Of a DNA stretch of 64,000 nt, positions 10,566-22,363 are shown piece after piece. Positions within the stretch are counted from its first letter, which is position 1. Every line of letters begins with the position of its first letter. The notes under the pieces are model-generated. The model worked only from the letters and a program-made list of their open reading frames with translations. It made no database searches and had not been told where the DNA came from. The stretch covers positions 175,059,896 through 175,123,895 of the forward strand of contig OY992540.1 in NCBI GenBank assembly GCA_963921195.1, in the 5' to 3' direction. The position numbers were made by a program, and so were the translations under genes. This stretch comes from Pegoplata infirma (taxonomy: Eukaryota; Arthropoda; Insecta; Diptera; Anthomyiidae).

Positions 10566-11931
10566 CTTGCTTTTTTTCCACCATCCTTTCCACCACCGTG
10601 TTATTGGCTTCATCCTCCGTGTTATCATAGAGGTCGCATTCGTCCCCAGATTCGGTTTCGAATAAGCCAGATATGTGTCCCATCTGTTCTGAATCGGAGG
10701 CAACAGAACTCTCCGAATTCCTCACTGCATGGGCCTCGTCCTGAATGTCACCCATAGTGGCATCAGCTTTATCCTCCGTGCCATCACAGAGGTCGCATTC
10801 GTTGCCAGATTCGGTTTCGAAAATGCCAGATGCATCTCCCATCAGCCTAGAATCGGTCAGCTGAATATCAACCTTTTCCAGATTCTCCTCCCCAGCCGAC
10901 TCTGCCACTGGCTTGTCTGCTTCCAAAATAGGCTTCTGGTCGCCCTTGTAGACATTGACTCTTATATGAAAAAAGCCAAATCTAATAATGCCGTCAGTCC
11001 TGGCTAAAAGCGGAAGCGATTCCTCATTAACCAAGACCACTGCTTGACGACGAGCGCCCTCCATCTCACCCAATCTGGCAATTTGCCAATTCTGAGTTGG
11101 AAGGTCAGGATTGCAGACTTTTATCATCTTTAGAATCACCGCAGTGTCACTTGTAGCCATTGGGATCCATGCATGAGCTCTGGGTTGCGAGGGGATATCA
11201 TGTTTTTCCACAACGTCCAGTCTGGCTCCAGGCCATAACTCTCCCACTTGGCTAATGGCAACCTTAAACACGGCTGCGGATCTTTCGTTTCCAAAAGCAA
11301 CGAGTTTTACTCGCCCCTGATACCAACCTGCGTTGACAGTAGTAGGGAGAAAATCAGGCATACTCTCAAGAAGCCTATAGTAGATTTCATTTAGTTTAGT
11401 TTCAACTAAACTCCACTTGTCCCTTGGAATACTACAATCCCCATTTTGCCTGTTTATCACAGCCCTAACGAAGTTACCTTTCACCACTTCACTAAAAGAC
11501 TGAGTCCAGACGTTGCCGGTCACCTTAGATCTTTTAGGTAAAGGTTTCTCGTCGGGCGAGCGCAACCTTTTACCAGACTTCGATGACGAGGCCGAAACAG
11601 CGCTCTGTTTGTCAGATGCGCGCATTGCCGAAAGTTTGTCCTGTTCTTCAATGACTCCTTTCGCCCATGATAGCGACGCCTTCTCACGTTCGGAGAGCTT
11701 CGTTCCATCGAGTTGGCTTAGTCTGTTAATTATTTTCAAACAAAGCCTTCTCTGGTTGTGCCTGACCTTTGATGGCTTAAGTTTCTTTTTCTTTTTACCA
11801 CCAATATTAGGCTGAGCACCCCTACCAGAATCAAGGCCGGACTTCAAGGTCGCAACCCTAAGACCAGTGCTAGGACCAGCACCAGTCGGTGAGGCAGAGC
11901 CTCGAACTAAATCGGTATCATTTGTGTCCAT
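10528..11931 (-). CDS. ORF1 protein of LOA/R1-like retrotransposon
   Basis: 467 codons from ATG. ORF1 proteins of this group bind the element's RNA and form the ribonucleoprotein that carries it to the target. The N-terminal third is basic with Lys/Arg runs (GKKKKKLKPSK near residue 45) and Ser-rich stretches. The middle (about 150-345) is a folded-looking region with EIYYRLLESMPDFLP, GRVKLVAFGNERSAAVF and a hydrophobic C-terminal part ending FGFFHIRVNVYKG; it resembles the DUF4780-type domain of insect LOA-like ORF1 proteins. The last 120 residues are acidic and contain two copies of an ETESG(N/D)ECDLCD-like segment. No CCHC zinc knuckle is seen. The stop codon lies 38 nt inside the likely ORF2 start. 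Domain naming is from memory. Confidence 0.85.
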   Translation of the reverse strand: MDTNDTDLVRGSASPTGAGPSTGLRVATLKSGLDSGRGAQPNIGGKKKKKLKPSKVRHNQRRLCLKIINRLSQLDGTKLSEREKASLSWAKGVIEEQDKLSAMRASDKQSAVSASSSKSGKRLRSPDEKPLPKRSKVTGNVWTQSFSEVVKGNFVRAVINRQNGDCSIPRDKWSLVETKLNEIYYRLLESMPDFLPTTVNAGWYQGRVKLVAFGNERSAAVFKVAISQVGELWPGARLDVVEKHDIPSQPRAHAWIPMATSDTAVILKMIKVCNPDLPTQNWQIARLGEMEGARRQAVVLVNEESLPLLARTDGIIRFGFFHIRVNVYKGDQKPILEADKPVAESAGEENLEKVDIQLTDSRLMGDASGIFETESGNECDLCDGTEDKADATMGDIQDEAHAVRNSESSVASDSEQMGHISGLFETESGDECDLYDNTEDEANNTVVERMVEKKQDVAVPTNKPPSL

Positions 11932-12324
11932 ATTTTCATTTTCCTTGATGTGGTAATGAAAATATCACAAAAATACCTATTACGAACAAACCTATTACGA
12001 ACAATTTTAGTAATTCAATTTATAGCACGGAGTTAAAATAAAACACGTCCACACTCGTCAACAGTTGAACGATTCCATGTGAATTAGAAAGACGAAGAAA
12101 TTGTACTATGCTAGTAAGTAACAATTGTCAATAACCAACAAAAATATTTAAAACATTTTACATACGATAGTCCATTGGACTACAACAATATGTTTTTTGT
12201 TGCTGTGAATGAAATTATGCCATTATTAGGGCTATTCATCACTATGGCGTGCCAACCATTATGTTCAAATTCTGATTAATTTTTATTAATAAATAAAAAT
12301 TGTTTTATTCGACCTTTAAAATAT

Positions 12325-12434
12325 TATATTTTGTGAGGATGTTTATTCTGGCTCGAGGTCATTATTTTCTTTACTAATTAAAACCATGATATTCTCATAG
12401 TATAATTTTCAAGAAAATTATTTTTTGTTTTAAA
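12325..12434 (+). repeat. 110-bp direct repeat, right copy
   Basis: Partner of 6567-6676, with no difference noticed by eye. Flanking bases beyond the 110 bp do not match on either side, so the repeat has sharp limits. Confidence 0.85.
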
Positions 12435-12442
12435 ATCAATAT

Positions 12443-13029
12443 TTTTAATCAATATTTTTCTTAGTTTTAGTGAATTTTTGCCCAAAACTCGAAAGTTTGA
12501 TTGATTTTCGCGGGGTCAAAGAGTTAACCGATTTTGCTCAAAATGTTTCAGGTCATTTAAAAATTTTCAAAACAAGGACAACCCTATTGAACACATCTCG
12601 AAAAAAATAAAAAAATAATTAAAATAAAAATAAACTTAAAATTTGTTTCTGAATTATATTTCTTTTTTAATTTTCGAATTAAAAAAAGATAATTTAAAAT
12701 CAAATCAGTTTTTTTTTTTTTTAAATAAATGTTTAAACAGTTATTGGAAATTTTTTCGAGTTCCAATACAATTTTAGAAGAAATTTCCTTTACTTTTTTT
12801 TAAGCACGGTAAGTTCTAAATGTTTTCATTTATATGCTTAAAAATAGGAAAAAAAACTCTAAAAATTACTTCAGAACAATCATACTCAAAATATTATCAA
12901 AAAAAATTAAAAATATTATTTAAAAGTCAAAAAGCGGGATAAAGCGGGACTTTTGTTTAAAAAGCGGGATAGAAATTCAAGGTGGGATGAGACATCAAAA
13001 AGCGGGATAATCCCGCCAAAAGCGGGATG
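12443..13029. other. Non-coding right part of the hAT-like element
   Basis: AT-rich sequence with no supported gene. A diverged right-subterminal block of GCGGGAT motifs occupies 12930-13028. The frame at 12584-12766 is a Lys/Ile/Asn-rich translation of low-complexity DNA. Confidence 0.6.
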
Positions 13030-13050
13030 GTTGGTCAGGTTAGCAATAGA

Positions 13051-14284
13051 GAACCTTAAATTCATTTTCTTGTGTCATTTGGACGAACGAAAATAGAAAC
13101 TGGGCATAAAAACAACTGTTACTACAATGTAGTAATTTTTTGTATTTATTTTTTAAAATGACCACAAAAAATATTTGTTTGAGATTTTTCACACAAAAAC
13201 AACTGAAATTGTAGTTGAAAACAACAACTACTACTTACTATACAAACAACAGTCATGCAGTAACTGCAATAATTTTCTAAGTGAAAAGTTGAGTTTAAAA
13301 GAAATTACTACGAATTTTCGACTTCAAGCATAATATAATAAATAATTCTGTACCATTAACTCAAAAATCAAAAATTATGCAGGGGCACAAGGGGGGAAGA
13401 GGAAATTTTCCCCAGCCTAAATTAAAAAAAAAAAGAGAAAAAGAAGAAAAAAGGAATGAAGGAAGAAGGAAATTTTCTAAAAAACGCTTTAAATCTGAAA
13501 AATTTTTACAGAAAATATCTGAACATTTTTTATAGAAAATATATGAAAATTCTAATAGAAAAAATCTGAAAATTTTCTATGAAAAAATATCTGTTGATCT
13601 GGAAATTCTTATAAAAAAAGAAAAAAAATCTCGAATCCGAGAAATTTTTATAAAAAAACTCATAAAATTGTTCATAGAAATTTTTAAAGGAAAAATGTGA
13701 CCACACATTTTCCAATTGAAATTCAAAAATATCAATGGGATCAATCCAGAAATTACATTTGAAATTCAATTAAAATTCAGGAAACACATAAATGTAAAAA
13801 TTTTCTATCAAAAAATATATAAAAAATATTTTCATAGAAAAAAATCTGAAAATATTTAAAAGGAAAATCTGAAAATTTTCGATGAAAAAATATCTGTTCT
13901 TCTTAAAAAATGAAAAGAGAAATAGGCTCGAAGTCCGAGAAATTTTCAAAAAAATATCTGAAAATTTTTCACAGAATTTTTCAAAGGGAAAATCTTTAAA
14001 GGAAAAATGTGGCTACATAAATCTTAAAAAATTTTTATGAAAAAATATCTGTCGATCTGGAGATGAAAATAGTTTTTTTTCTAAATTTTTGTTAACGTGA
14101 CAATTTTGGTATAAAAATATTACTTAAAATTTTTTGCATGAAAAATGTTACAGGATCTGAATTTGTTTTACATTAAAAAATGTTGATAGTATAACGTCAG
14201 TAAAACTGAACACAGAATCGGAAAATTTTTGTTTAGAAAAATGTTTCAAAAAAATCAGAGAATTGAAAAATTACACAAACTAAA
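13051..14284. repeat. AT-rich degenerate repeat (AATCTGAAAATTTTT unit)
   Basis: From about 13490 to 14060 a loose unit built on ATCTGAAAATTTT-ATAGAAAA recurs many times. Similar sequence resumes at 16780-16990 and 19270-19410, on the outer sides of the foldback and LINE insertions, suggesting that one repetitive tract was split by them. No coding signal. Confidence 0.5.
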
Positions 14285-14704
14285 ATTCTTACAGCCATAT
14301 TCAAAATGAAGTTTTAGAACAACGAGTTCGTAACTAAAATGATTTTAAGGCTTGTTCACTGTTTGTTCAAGAGTCTATTCAAAATGATTTTAGTTAAGTC
14401 TGCTTAACAAAAAGTTGACCATCCCTGTTTTAAAAAATCACATAAGAAAAAACAAAAAAATTTATGAAAACTTTAAAAAATATCTTAATTTTTTACTAAA
14501 AATGGCGTTAATTAAAAAAGAAAGTTGTGGAAATTGTTTTTAATAAAAGCGAGAGTTTTAAAATAACTTTAACTCTTTGGTATTTAATTTGTTGTTGACA
14601 TTTTACAAAATCAATATGGCGCCAGTTAGGCAAGAGTTGTTAACCGCATGTTCATAGTTTAAGAAAATGTGTTTTGAATAAGAAATCCTTAAACTGTATC
14701 TAGA

Positions 14705-16740
14705 CAGTGCACATTGGGTTGAAATGGATCAAAAGTGGCGCTTTATTCAAAAATTATTTTTTTTTTTTACAAATATTATTAATTTAGGGTTAAAGTATAT
14801 AAAATTACACTAAAAAATCTGTCACAACTATTATTCTGAGTTGTTTACTTTTCTTGCAATCCGCCGTCAAAATCAAATAAATTTTTGTGTTTCTGAATAT
14901 GGTGCTAAAAATTGAAAATCAACTTATTTCTAGAATTTTTTTTTTGGTATTTATTCATTCAAAGGTAATTTTTTTATTATGGAACCATAAACTTCAGGCA
15001 TTTTCAAATACATTTCTGTTTTTTGCTTTTTGAAAATTGTTGTAAAAATATTTTTGAAATTTTTTTGTAAAATGTTCCAAAATTGGAGTATTTTTAATAC
15101 TTGATGGAAAAAAATATAAGAGGTTGTTATTGCTTATACATTGTGATAATGAAGCATATAGTATAAGCTTTAATTTAAAAGAAAAAAAAACGTCCGCGTT
15201 TAATGCCGTTATTTTTTTTATTTAAGATTTTATGAAATAAATATGGTGGTTCAATAACACTTCATCACAAAAAAACAAAAAAGTTTCTGACCCAGAAACT
15301 GGACCCACTTATCCTTATGTATTTTGACCTTCTGAAATCGATTCTGCCATCAGAATTGAATTCTATAGTTGGGGTTTCCTGTGATTTACAAGGAAAGTCC
15401 GGGGGCGAGGTAAGCAGATGTCTCTGGGTGGTGTAATATAATATCTGACAAAAAACATGCATGATGTTAACTTTATTTATTATGAATAACGCAGCTGATA
15501 TATTTTTTTTTTTCAATTTCCAAGGCTTAAGTTAAAAAAGGCAAATTTAAAAATTCAAGAATTTTTATAAAAAAAAATAGGTGTCTAAATAAATTTAGTA
15601 CTTATATGAGAGCATATAATTATTGTTAAACGTTTATAATACCACTTTACATAAACTTTAATTTGCTATTTGTTTCAAAATATTGTGTTTTTAATTTCAC
15701 AAATACAGTAAAAATTTTGAATTTAGTTTTTTCCCGAAATAAAGCATAACCACGCGCCTAATATAATAATGTTTTTTCAAAAATGGTAGTATTTTACTTA
15801 TTAATGATTAGACGCCAATAAAAAAAATTAATAGTTCCAAATTACAACTTTCCTGATTTTTTTATGGAAAATTAAAAAAAAAATTTAAAATTTGGTGAAA
15901 CACAAAAATCCGACTTTAAACGAATTTTATGCAAGTATTAACACATATTTATTTTTTATTGTTTTAAATTTTTATTATCGCATTAAAAATACTTTAATTT
16001 GCAACTGTATTCATTAAATTATCGCTTTTGCCCACCAAAAACATGGTAATGAGTTGTGAAAAGTAATCATTACCAAGTAGATTATTTATAATGAGTACCC
16101 ATTACCATTAACATTATTTCAAGCCCAAAAGTAACTACATTTCAGTAATATGTTATAAAAGAACTTCTAAGTAATAATATCTCCTTGCACTTCCATTTTT
16201 TCACCTTTACAATTCAAATAACTTTAAAAGTACTAAAAAACTTAATAAAAATTACGAAATTTTTAAGTTTTAGTAAAAACAAGTTAAATTTTAAATGTTT
16301 TAATTAACTAATTATTTTACTTCTTATTGGTAATGGGGTTTTACTCCTTATTAGTAATCCGAGTCAGTAACTACTTATTTATCTCCATACTCTTCACTAC
16401 TTATTTTTGTCTCACTCCCTTGTTAAAATAATTAGTGTTTCATTCAATAAGTAACTACTTATTAACATCTGTTTCGGATTACAAAACCCATTACTAGTAA
16501 TACCAAATTTTGATGGGTGGTTTAAAAGTTACAGCTTAAATTGTGAATCAAGTTCAATTTTCAAGAAACACAAAAAAAATTTGACAGGTTAAAAAAAAAT
16601 AAAAACACATGTTTTCTCTTTAAAAGGGTGCTTTCTAATGTATTATTCATCATTCATCAACCAAAAAATATTATATGTTAAAATTACTGCTTCCCTGAAT
16701 AAAGCGCCACTTTGCCTCTCATTCAACCCAATGTGCAGTG
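14705..16740. mobile_element. Foldback element, CAGTGCACATTGGG ends, TCTAGA flanks
   Basis: Left end CAGTGCACATTGGGTTGAA and, about 25 bp in, GTGGCGCTTTATTCA. Right end TGAATAAAGCGCCAC ... TTCAACCCAATGTGCAGTG. Both ends abut TCTAGA (14699-14704; 16741-16746), which is either a 6-bp target duplication or part of a palindromic target. Length 2036 bp, no transposase. A further element, 16031-16517, is nested in it. Confidence 0.7.
16031..16517. mobile_element. 487-bp MITE, CCCACCAAAA ends, 2-bp duplication TG
   Basis: Left CCCACCAAAAACATGGTAAT, right ATTACTAGTAATACC...ATTTTGATGGG, flanked on both sides by TG. The interior is full of TAATGAGTA/TTACTCATT-like words (GGTAATG, AGTAATCC, GTAACTACTTATT) in both orientations. 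Belongs with the CCC-ended, 2-bp-duplication group. Confidence 0.65.
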
Positions 16741-16997
16741 TCTAGAATTTCATTTTGAATACGGCCGTTAGAATCTTATATTTTTCTAAAATATGCCCAT
16801 ATCTTAAAATTAGATGAATGCGACTCAATCTTTTTAAATTGTTTCTGAAAAATTAAGAATTTTTCTATAAAAATCAGGAATATAAAAGGATTAAACAATT
16901 TTGTTTTTAAAAAATATTTCTAAAACAGACAGTTCCGACTAAATCTGATCTTAATCTGAAAAACCTATATGAAAAAATTGTTTCAGAAACTAGTCCT

Positions 16998-19265
16998 TAG
17001 GTTGTAAGTGGCTGCTGACGTTTAACGTCAGCACACGTATACTCTGAGGTCCATTGTGATACCACGGGACGGTAATAGGTTTCTCTTCTGGTCCACGCCG
17101 TTAAACCAATTTGAGCTTCTTATGAAACTCCTTAGATATTGAATTTTGACACCCGACAAATCCGAAAGATCGTGCAGCTCCCTAGATCCGAGTGAAGCAA
17201 GACTCTGACCGGAAAGTGCCGGGCAATGGCAGATAAAGTGTTCGATAGTTTCCAACTCCTCTTCATCCATGAAACTCCGGCAAAAGTCATTTGACGGCAC
17301 ATTTAATAGTGTCCGGTAATTATCGAAACCACCGTCGAAATCTCTCCTCTTGGAAGCGATATCAGCTCAATTGTGCGCCTCTGATTAAGAGAAGGCCAAA
17401 TCTGTCGCGTTGTCTCTCACGTCAATCCATTTGCCCATCTCTGATTAGTCTCCGTCGCGGAACAAAGCAGTAAATTTTGCTTGCAAGTTTTTAGAGGCAT
17501 ACCATCACATTCTAATTCTGTTGTTCTCTTGCAAGCTCATTGGCTTTGCGATTCCCTGGAATGTCTCTGTGCCCTGGGACCCATATGAGTCGTATATCAA
17601 ACTACTTGGCCATCTCATTTAAAGACGTGCGGCAGTTAAGGGCAGATCTTGTTTTCAGAAACATGGACTCCAGAGACTTGACCGCGGCTTGACTGTCAGA
17701 ATAGATGTTGACTGCGGTTGCAACTCAACCAGTCAGCCACTTCCTTTATTTGCCAGCATCTTTGCCTAGTAAACACTGCAATGATCTGGCAATTTTCGAA
17801 ACAGGCTCAATTCAAGCTCCTCCGAATAGACTCCAAAGGCCCCATGCTCGTGCAGCCTCGATCTATCTTTGAAAACATTTGTGGTGGTTTCACTTCCCGG
17901 AATTAAAGTGACACTCAAAAAGGCTCATAGAGGGAGCACAATCCTCATTTTGTGGTATAGTTATCTTTTTCAAGATCGCGCTATGGCCACAATCGCTGCT
18001 CCTCCATTGCAGCGTGCTATCAAGTCAAATTGCAGACTTAGCCGCATACTGCCTACCCAATGTGTCCAATGCAGCCGTAGGTGTAGTACAAAGAGCACCA
18101 ATGATGCACATCGACGCTATTCTCTGTACCTTTGTGATAAAGACACCGTTCGCTTTTGTTTCTAAAGCAGGCCAATGGTTCGTCCATACAGCAGAATTGG
18201 ACGAACCACTGCTCTACAGATCTAATAAGCGACTTGAGGGCTAAAACCCCATCGTTTTCCAATGGCCCTTTTACAGAAATATAATGCAATCGTTGCTTTT
18301 CTCACCCGTTCCACAATATTACGCCTGAAAATAAACTTTCTATCTAGAAATACTCCAAGATACTTGGCTCCATCTGAGAAAGTGATTTTAGTGCCGTCCA
18401 GAGAAATAGAATCAAAAGCAGGAATCTTATTTTTCCTTGAAAATAAAACAAGCTCTGATTTACTTGGATTAACTCCTAGACCACAGCCTTTTGCCCATTT
18501 AGACAGATCTTTCAGAGAAACGATCCCACGCTTTACTCCAAGACCAGACAATGCCAGAATTATCGAGTCTGGGATGACATTATTGAAAGCCCCCTATACA
18601 TCAAGAAAGGCCACCATAGTGTACTCCTTTACCGAAAGCGATCTCTTGATGGTACCAACGAGATCATGAACAGCTGTTTCCGTTGATCTACCTTTGCCGT
18701 ATGGATGTTGCTTTGTCGAAAGCAACCTCGGGTCAATCACTCTACGGAAATATGAGTCAATCATTCGTTCCATTGTCTTTAACAAAAAAGAAGACAGACT
18801 AATTGGTCTGAAATTCTTCGGAGCTGTGTGGGAACTTTTCCCAGCATTCGGGATAAAGACGACTCTGGTATCCCTTAATTTTAAAGGAATATACGACCAA
18901 TTGATGCATGCTGTGTATAGATTATACAGCCAAGGGGCTATATAGTCCGACACTTGCTGCATCTCAGACGGGATTATACCATCAGGTCCAGGGGATTTAT
19001 AGGGACTAAAGCTTTTAAACGCCTAGATTAATATTGGCATATTTATTATTTCCGAAGCAATTTCAGGTGCTTGGGCGTCAGAACGTTCCAAAGCTTGAAA
19101 CGGAGTCATGGAATTGCTGGAAAATGCGTGTTTAGAAGGATATCCAGCGACTCTTCACTGGAGGAAGACCACACTCCATTAGGATCATTCAGGTATCCCA
19201 GGGTGCAAGGAGAAGAAGCCAGAACCTTGCGCAGCCTGGATGCCTCAGAAACGTAATCTGTTTCC
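16998..19265 (-). pseudogene. 5'-truncated, decayed copy of the LOA/R1-like retrotransposon
   Basis: Colinear with the 3' half of the intact copy, from the 3' UTR (GGTTGTAAGTGGCTGCTGACG) back to the endonuclease-RT linker, where similarity stops near GCCTCAGAAACG. It carries many substitutions, small deletions and frameshifts. One deletion of about 250 bp, at about 18520, joins sequence corresponding to intact positions 8530 and 8780 and removes the YADD region. Remaining readable pieces are 17028-17300 (C-terminal Cys/His motif, CRSF in place of CRSC), 18222-18551 and 18594-18962 (RT). Inactive. Confidence 0.9.
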
Positions 19266-19522
19266 ACACGTCCTACAATCTCTTACAATTTAAAAAAATG
19301 GCACAGAATCGGCAAATTTTTATTTTTTGAAAATGTTTTTGAAAATAAAATTTTTGCGGAATCTTTTAGAATCTGAAAATTTTTATGATGGAAAAATTTC
19401 TTTATAGATTAAAATAAATAAATAAAGGGCTGCGGTTCACATTTTTCGATCGCATAAGTTTATTTCTGAATGTATTAAATAGAATCACTGCCAAAGTCTA
19501 ACAAAAGAAAGTTTCATAAATT

Positions 19523-20683
19523 TAAGAAAAACCCTGGGGAAGTCTCCCTGGTGTCACCCTCCGATCTTCATGAAATTTGAATATGTTGTTCAGAACAAAA
19601 ATTAATTTGACACGTCTTTTTTTAGCGGCCCAAACTCATTTTTAGGGGGAGGGGTCGGTTTGTACGGGGGAAATTGACCTTTTTTAGTTTTTTACGATTT
19701 ACGCCTATTTAATAAAAATGAACATACCCAGGCAGAAATTGATGATGGTACAAAAAATATAGCACTTTGAAAGTACTATTTTGCAAACGCTCTGAAGACG
19801 CTTTGTTTAACTAACTCAAAAGTGCTTGTACAGTATCTTTTTACGAATTAAAAAAATGTTTTATATCTTTCACCCATAGAGTAGAATACATAATAATTGT
19901 ACTACTCCAATAAGGGAATGAGGCACACATCCTCTCTGTTAACAAAACAAAGCACGGGAAAACATTATGAAGTCCTCTTGTATTAACTCAATTATTTTTT
20001 TATTCAATTGTAAGAAAATATATCAAAAATTTATTTTAAAAAAATCTACAATTTCAAATAAAATCAACATAAAGTATCTTTAAACCACCTAATTTTTAGT
20101 ATTCCGAATGCTTTTAGAGCGCTTTGAAAAACAATCATATGAGCGTTTAACGACGTTATCATTCGGACGTTTCAAGAGCACTCTAAAAGCAAAAACCATG
20201 ACGTTTTGGAAACGCTTGTACCACCATCTATAGTACTTTTAAAACGCTTTGATGATTGTATATTTCTGTCTGGGTAGTTATATTTGATATCAGATTAAAG
20301 GTATTTAAAAGACCTATCTCGTGGTGCTAACAACGTTCAAAAAAATACAATATTTTTCGACTTATTAACAAAAAATTTCCTAAAATTTTGGTATTTTATT
20401 CAACATGACGAAAAGTTGTACATGTTTCGACACGTTCTTTACACACTTAGATAGGTTTTCCAAAGACCTTTCATTTGGTATGTAACATGACCAGGTTTCT
20501 TTGCATAATATAGGAGAATAACGAAAACAAGCTGAAAAATTACTGTTTCTTCTCCCCTCATTTGCACCCCCCAAATATGAATTTGGGCCGCTTAAAAAAA
20601 TATGGGTCCCTTCATTTTTTCTGCTCTACTAAAAAAACAAATTCCACGAAGATCCGCGGGTTACACTAGGGGGACTTTTCTTG
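19523..20683. mobile_element. Harbinger-like foldback, second copy
   Basis: The left arm (GGGGAAGTCTCCCTGGTGTCACCC, CGATCTTCATGAAATTTG) and right arm (GATCCGCGGGTTACACTAGG, ending CTTTTCTTG then TAA) match the copy at 30268-30863 in sequence and order. The left terminus is less clean than that copy. It is longer because the element 19729-20274 is inserted in it. The frame at 20380-20574 is a translation of the repeat, as the second copy has the same DNA. Confidence 0.65.
19729..20274. mobile_element. MITE with CCCAGGCAGAAAT ends
   Basis: Left CCCAGGCAGAAATTGATGATGG and right ATATTTCTGTCTGGG are inverted, with TA at both flanks. Inside, AGCGTTT/AAACGCT-type words and AGTACTTTTAAAACGC recur in opposite orientation. 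Comparison with the uninterrupted family member at 30268-30863 (GCCTATGTAAAC... continuing to ATCAGATTAAAGGTA) supports insertion here. Confidence 0.6.
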
Positions 20684-20689
20684 TAAGTC

Positions 20690-21445
20690 GATTTGGACTA
20701 TTTTATAGGTTCCACGTCACGTTGCTCGTCCGAGAATATTTTTTTCCAATTTTTTAAAGCCTGTTCGAGAAACTGAAAACTTCCATTTTTTTCGACAAGA
20801 ATCGATGATTTTTTTTTCAAAGTAAATTACGGCCACGGTTTAGATACATATATCAGGTTAAGTAAGATTGGACAACTGGTCGGCCATATCAATTATTTGA
20901 CAAGTTTCGATGTTTTCTTTTAATTTTTATTATTTGCAATTTCACACACTTTTAGCAGAAATAATTCCTTAATTTTTAAAGATTAATTAACAAAAATTAA
21001 TAATTTTTACAAAAATTACAAAAAATCACACAATTTTCTAATATTGTAAACAAATTAAAAAAAAAAAAAAAATATATTGACAATTTTCACAATTCCTTTT
21101 TGGTTTGACATTTTATTTTATTAGTACACACCGATTTCTGTCGTTCTTCTTCATCCATTATATCGGTCATTCGTGATTACAGCTATTATTACTAAAATTC
21201 CGTCCGATATTGACTTAAATCGGTCTATTGGCAAACAATATAAGACTATTGCAATCAAATTTTGTTAGTGTGTATTTTTTACACTAATTAAAAATATAAC
21301 CATATAAATTTCCAATTGGTTCACGTTTGGGCTGGGTATTGGGCGACTGTAAAAGGAGCAAATTTTCCTTTTTATCGAATTTCAAAATCATCTTGGTCGG
21401 AAAAGTTGCCTCTTAGGGGCAATATTAACACACAAAAAATATTGG
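20690..21445. other. No gene seen; AT-rich intron sequence
   Basis: Poly-T/poly-A rich. Contains an A run at 21056-21072 and a short piece with AAATCGGTCTATTGGCAAAC similar to the dispersed repeat at 4615. Nothing else supported. Confidence 0.5.
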
Positions 21446-22315
21446 CCAATGTCTTTTTTTGACTTGAAAATCGTAAAAGTTCCAAATAAAGTGAACGTTT
21501 TTTTTTTAGTTTCAAATATTAGTTAATATAAGGACATTACTGGAAAAGTGTTTTATTAATACAACCAGTTAATATTAGGACATTACTGGAAAAGTGTTTT
21601 ATTAAAACAACCAGAGACCAAATATAACAGTTTTATGTGTCTTTTTGTTTTAAAAAAATAATTAAAATAATGTTGTCCAAACTAAGTATTTTATATATGA
21701 AAGGACTTCTAGAGTATCCCGTATTAAAATTTGCAATAACTTTAATTTTTTGATTTTTTTCAATAAAAGTATAAAATAACTTTTTGTTCAAACAATTTAA
21801 AATAACTTTTATTTTATATTAATTGGAGTAAATAACTGTTATAACAGTTATAAAATCAATCAAAGTTTATGTCTTTACATCAAAGATTGAAGTATAAGCT
21901 ATCAATAGGATTCTTTTGCATGCTTTTATTTTAGTTTTAGTTTAATAAGTCAAGTTTTTTTATTTTAAACAGATATTTATATAAATCATTTGAAACTGTT
22001 GTTTTTAATTTTTATTTGAAAATTTTTTTTCGAACATTTAAATTGGACTTTTTTTAATAAATCTCATAACACTAATGGTCTCCGAATACAACATTTTGTT
22101 TTTGGTCTTTAAAATTTTTTAAATAATTATTTTTAATTATTTAAAAAATTAAATATATTAAAAATAGATTTGTTTTAAAAAATTTTGTAAGGACCAAAAA
22201 TGTTTTTATTATAAAACCACATTTTCTGTAATGTCCAAATATTAACTAATATTTTAAGCTAAAAAAAATGTTTCACTTTGTTCGGAATCTTCTGATTTTA
22301 ACATACGGACAATGG
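21446..22315. mobile_element. Foldback element 48 bp downstream of a host splice donor
   Basis: The left arm (CCAATGTC..., CAAATAAAGTGAACG, AATATTAGTTAATATAAGGA) is repeated in inverse at the right (TGTCCAAATATTAACTAATA, CATTTTTTTT-type stretch, TTCACTTTGTTCGGAA, GGACAATGG). The left arm contains a 46-bp tandem duplication (21521-21566 and 21567-21612). Non-coding. On the gene strand it begins only 48 nt after the exon end at 22364. Confidence 0.6.
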
Positions 22316-22363
22316 AAATTAAGATCATTATAAAATTTGATTAAGCAAAAGTTAAACGCTTAC

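Larger units (their letters stand above)
6869..12076 (-). mobile_element. Full-length LOA/R1-like non-LTR retrotransposon, apparently intact
   Basis: About 5.2 kb, transcribed right to left: a short 5' UTR (12076-11932), ORF1, ORF2, a roughly 100-bp 3' UTR and a 3' tail of CCTAA-type pentamers (TTAGGTTAGGTTAGGTT read on the plus strand) instead of poly-A. ATGTGAATTA occurs directly at both flanks (6859-6868 and 12077-12086), a typical target-primed-reverse-transcription duplication. Both ORFs are uninterrupted, so this copy may be a source element. Partial copies at 16998-19265 and 27216-42943 share the same tail-proximal sequence. It is inserted in the hAT-like element 5930-13042 and lies in the same orientation as the host gene. 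Confidence 0.93.
5930..13042. mobile_element. hAT-like non-autonomous element with GCGGGAT subterminal repeats, interrupted by the intact LINE
   Basis: Inverted ends are TAACCTGACCAACTG at 5930 and GGTTGGTCAGGTTA at 13029-13042. They are flanked by GCAATACA (5922-5929) and GCAATAGA (13043-13050), an 8-bp duplication with one mismatch. The motif AAAAAGCGGGAT recurs several times just inside both ends (5957-6008; 12930-13028), in inverted orientation between the ends. Without the 5.2-kb LINE the element is about 1.9 kb. The open frame at 6208-6642 inside it matches nothing I know and is not called. Confidence 0.7.
14285..16774. mobile_element. Foldback element with ATTCTTACAGCC inverted ends
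   Basis: ATTCTTACAGCCATATTCAA at 14285 is inverted at the right as TTGAATACGGCCGTTAGAAT (ending 16774). The left arm runs to about 14698 and is interrupted by the foldback 14705-16740, so only the outermost part of the right arm is left. Non-coding. Confidence 0.5.
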
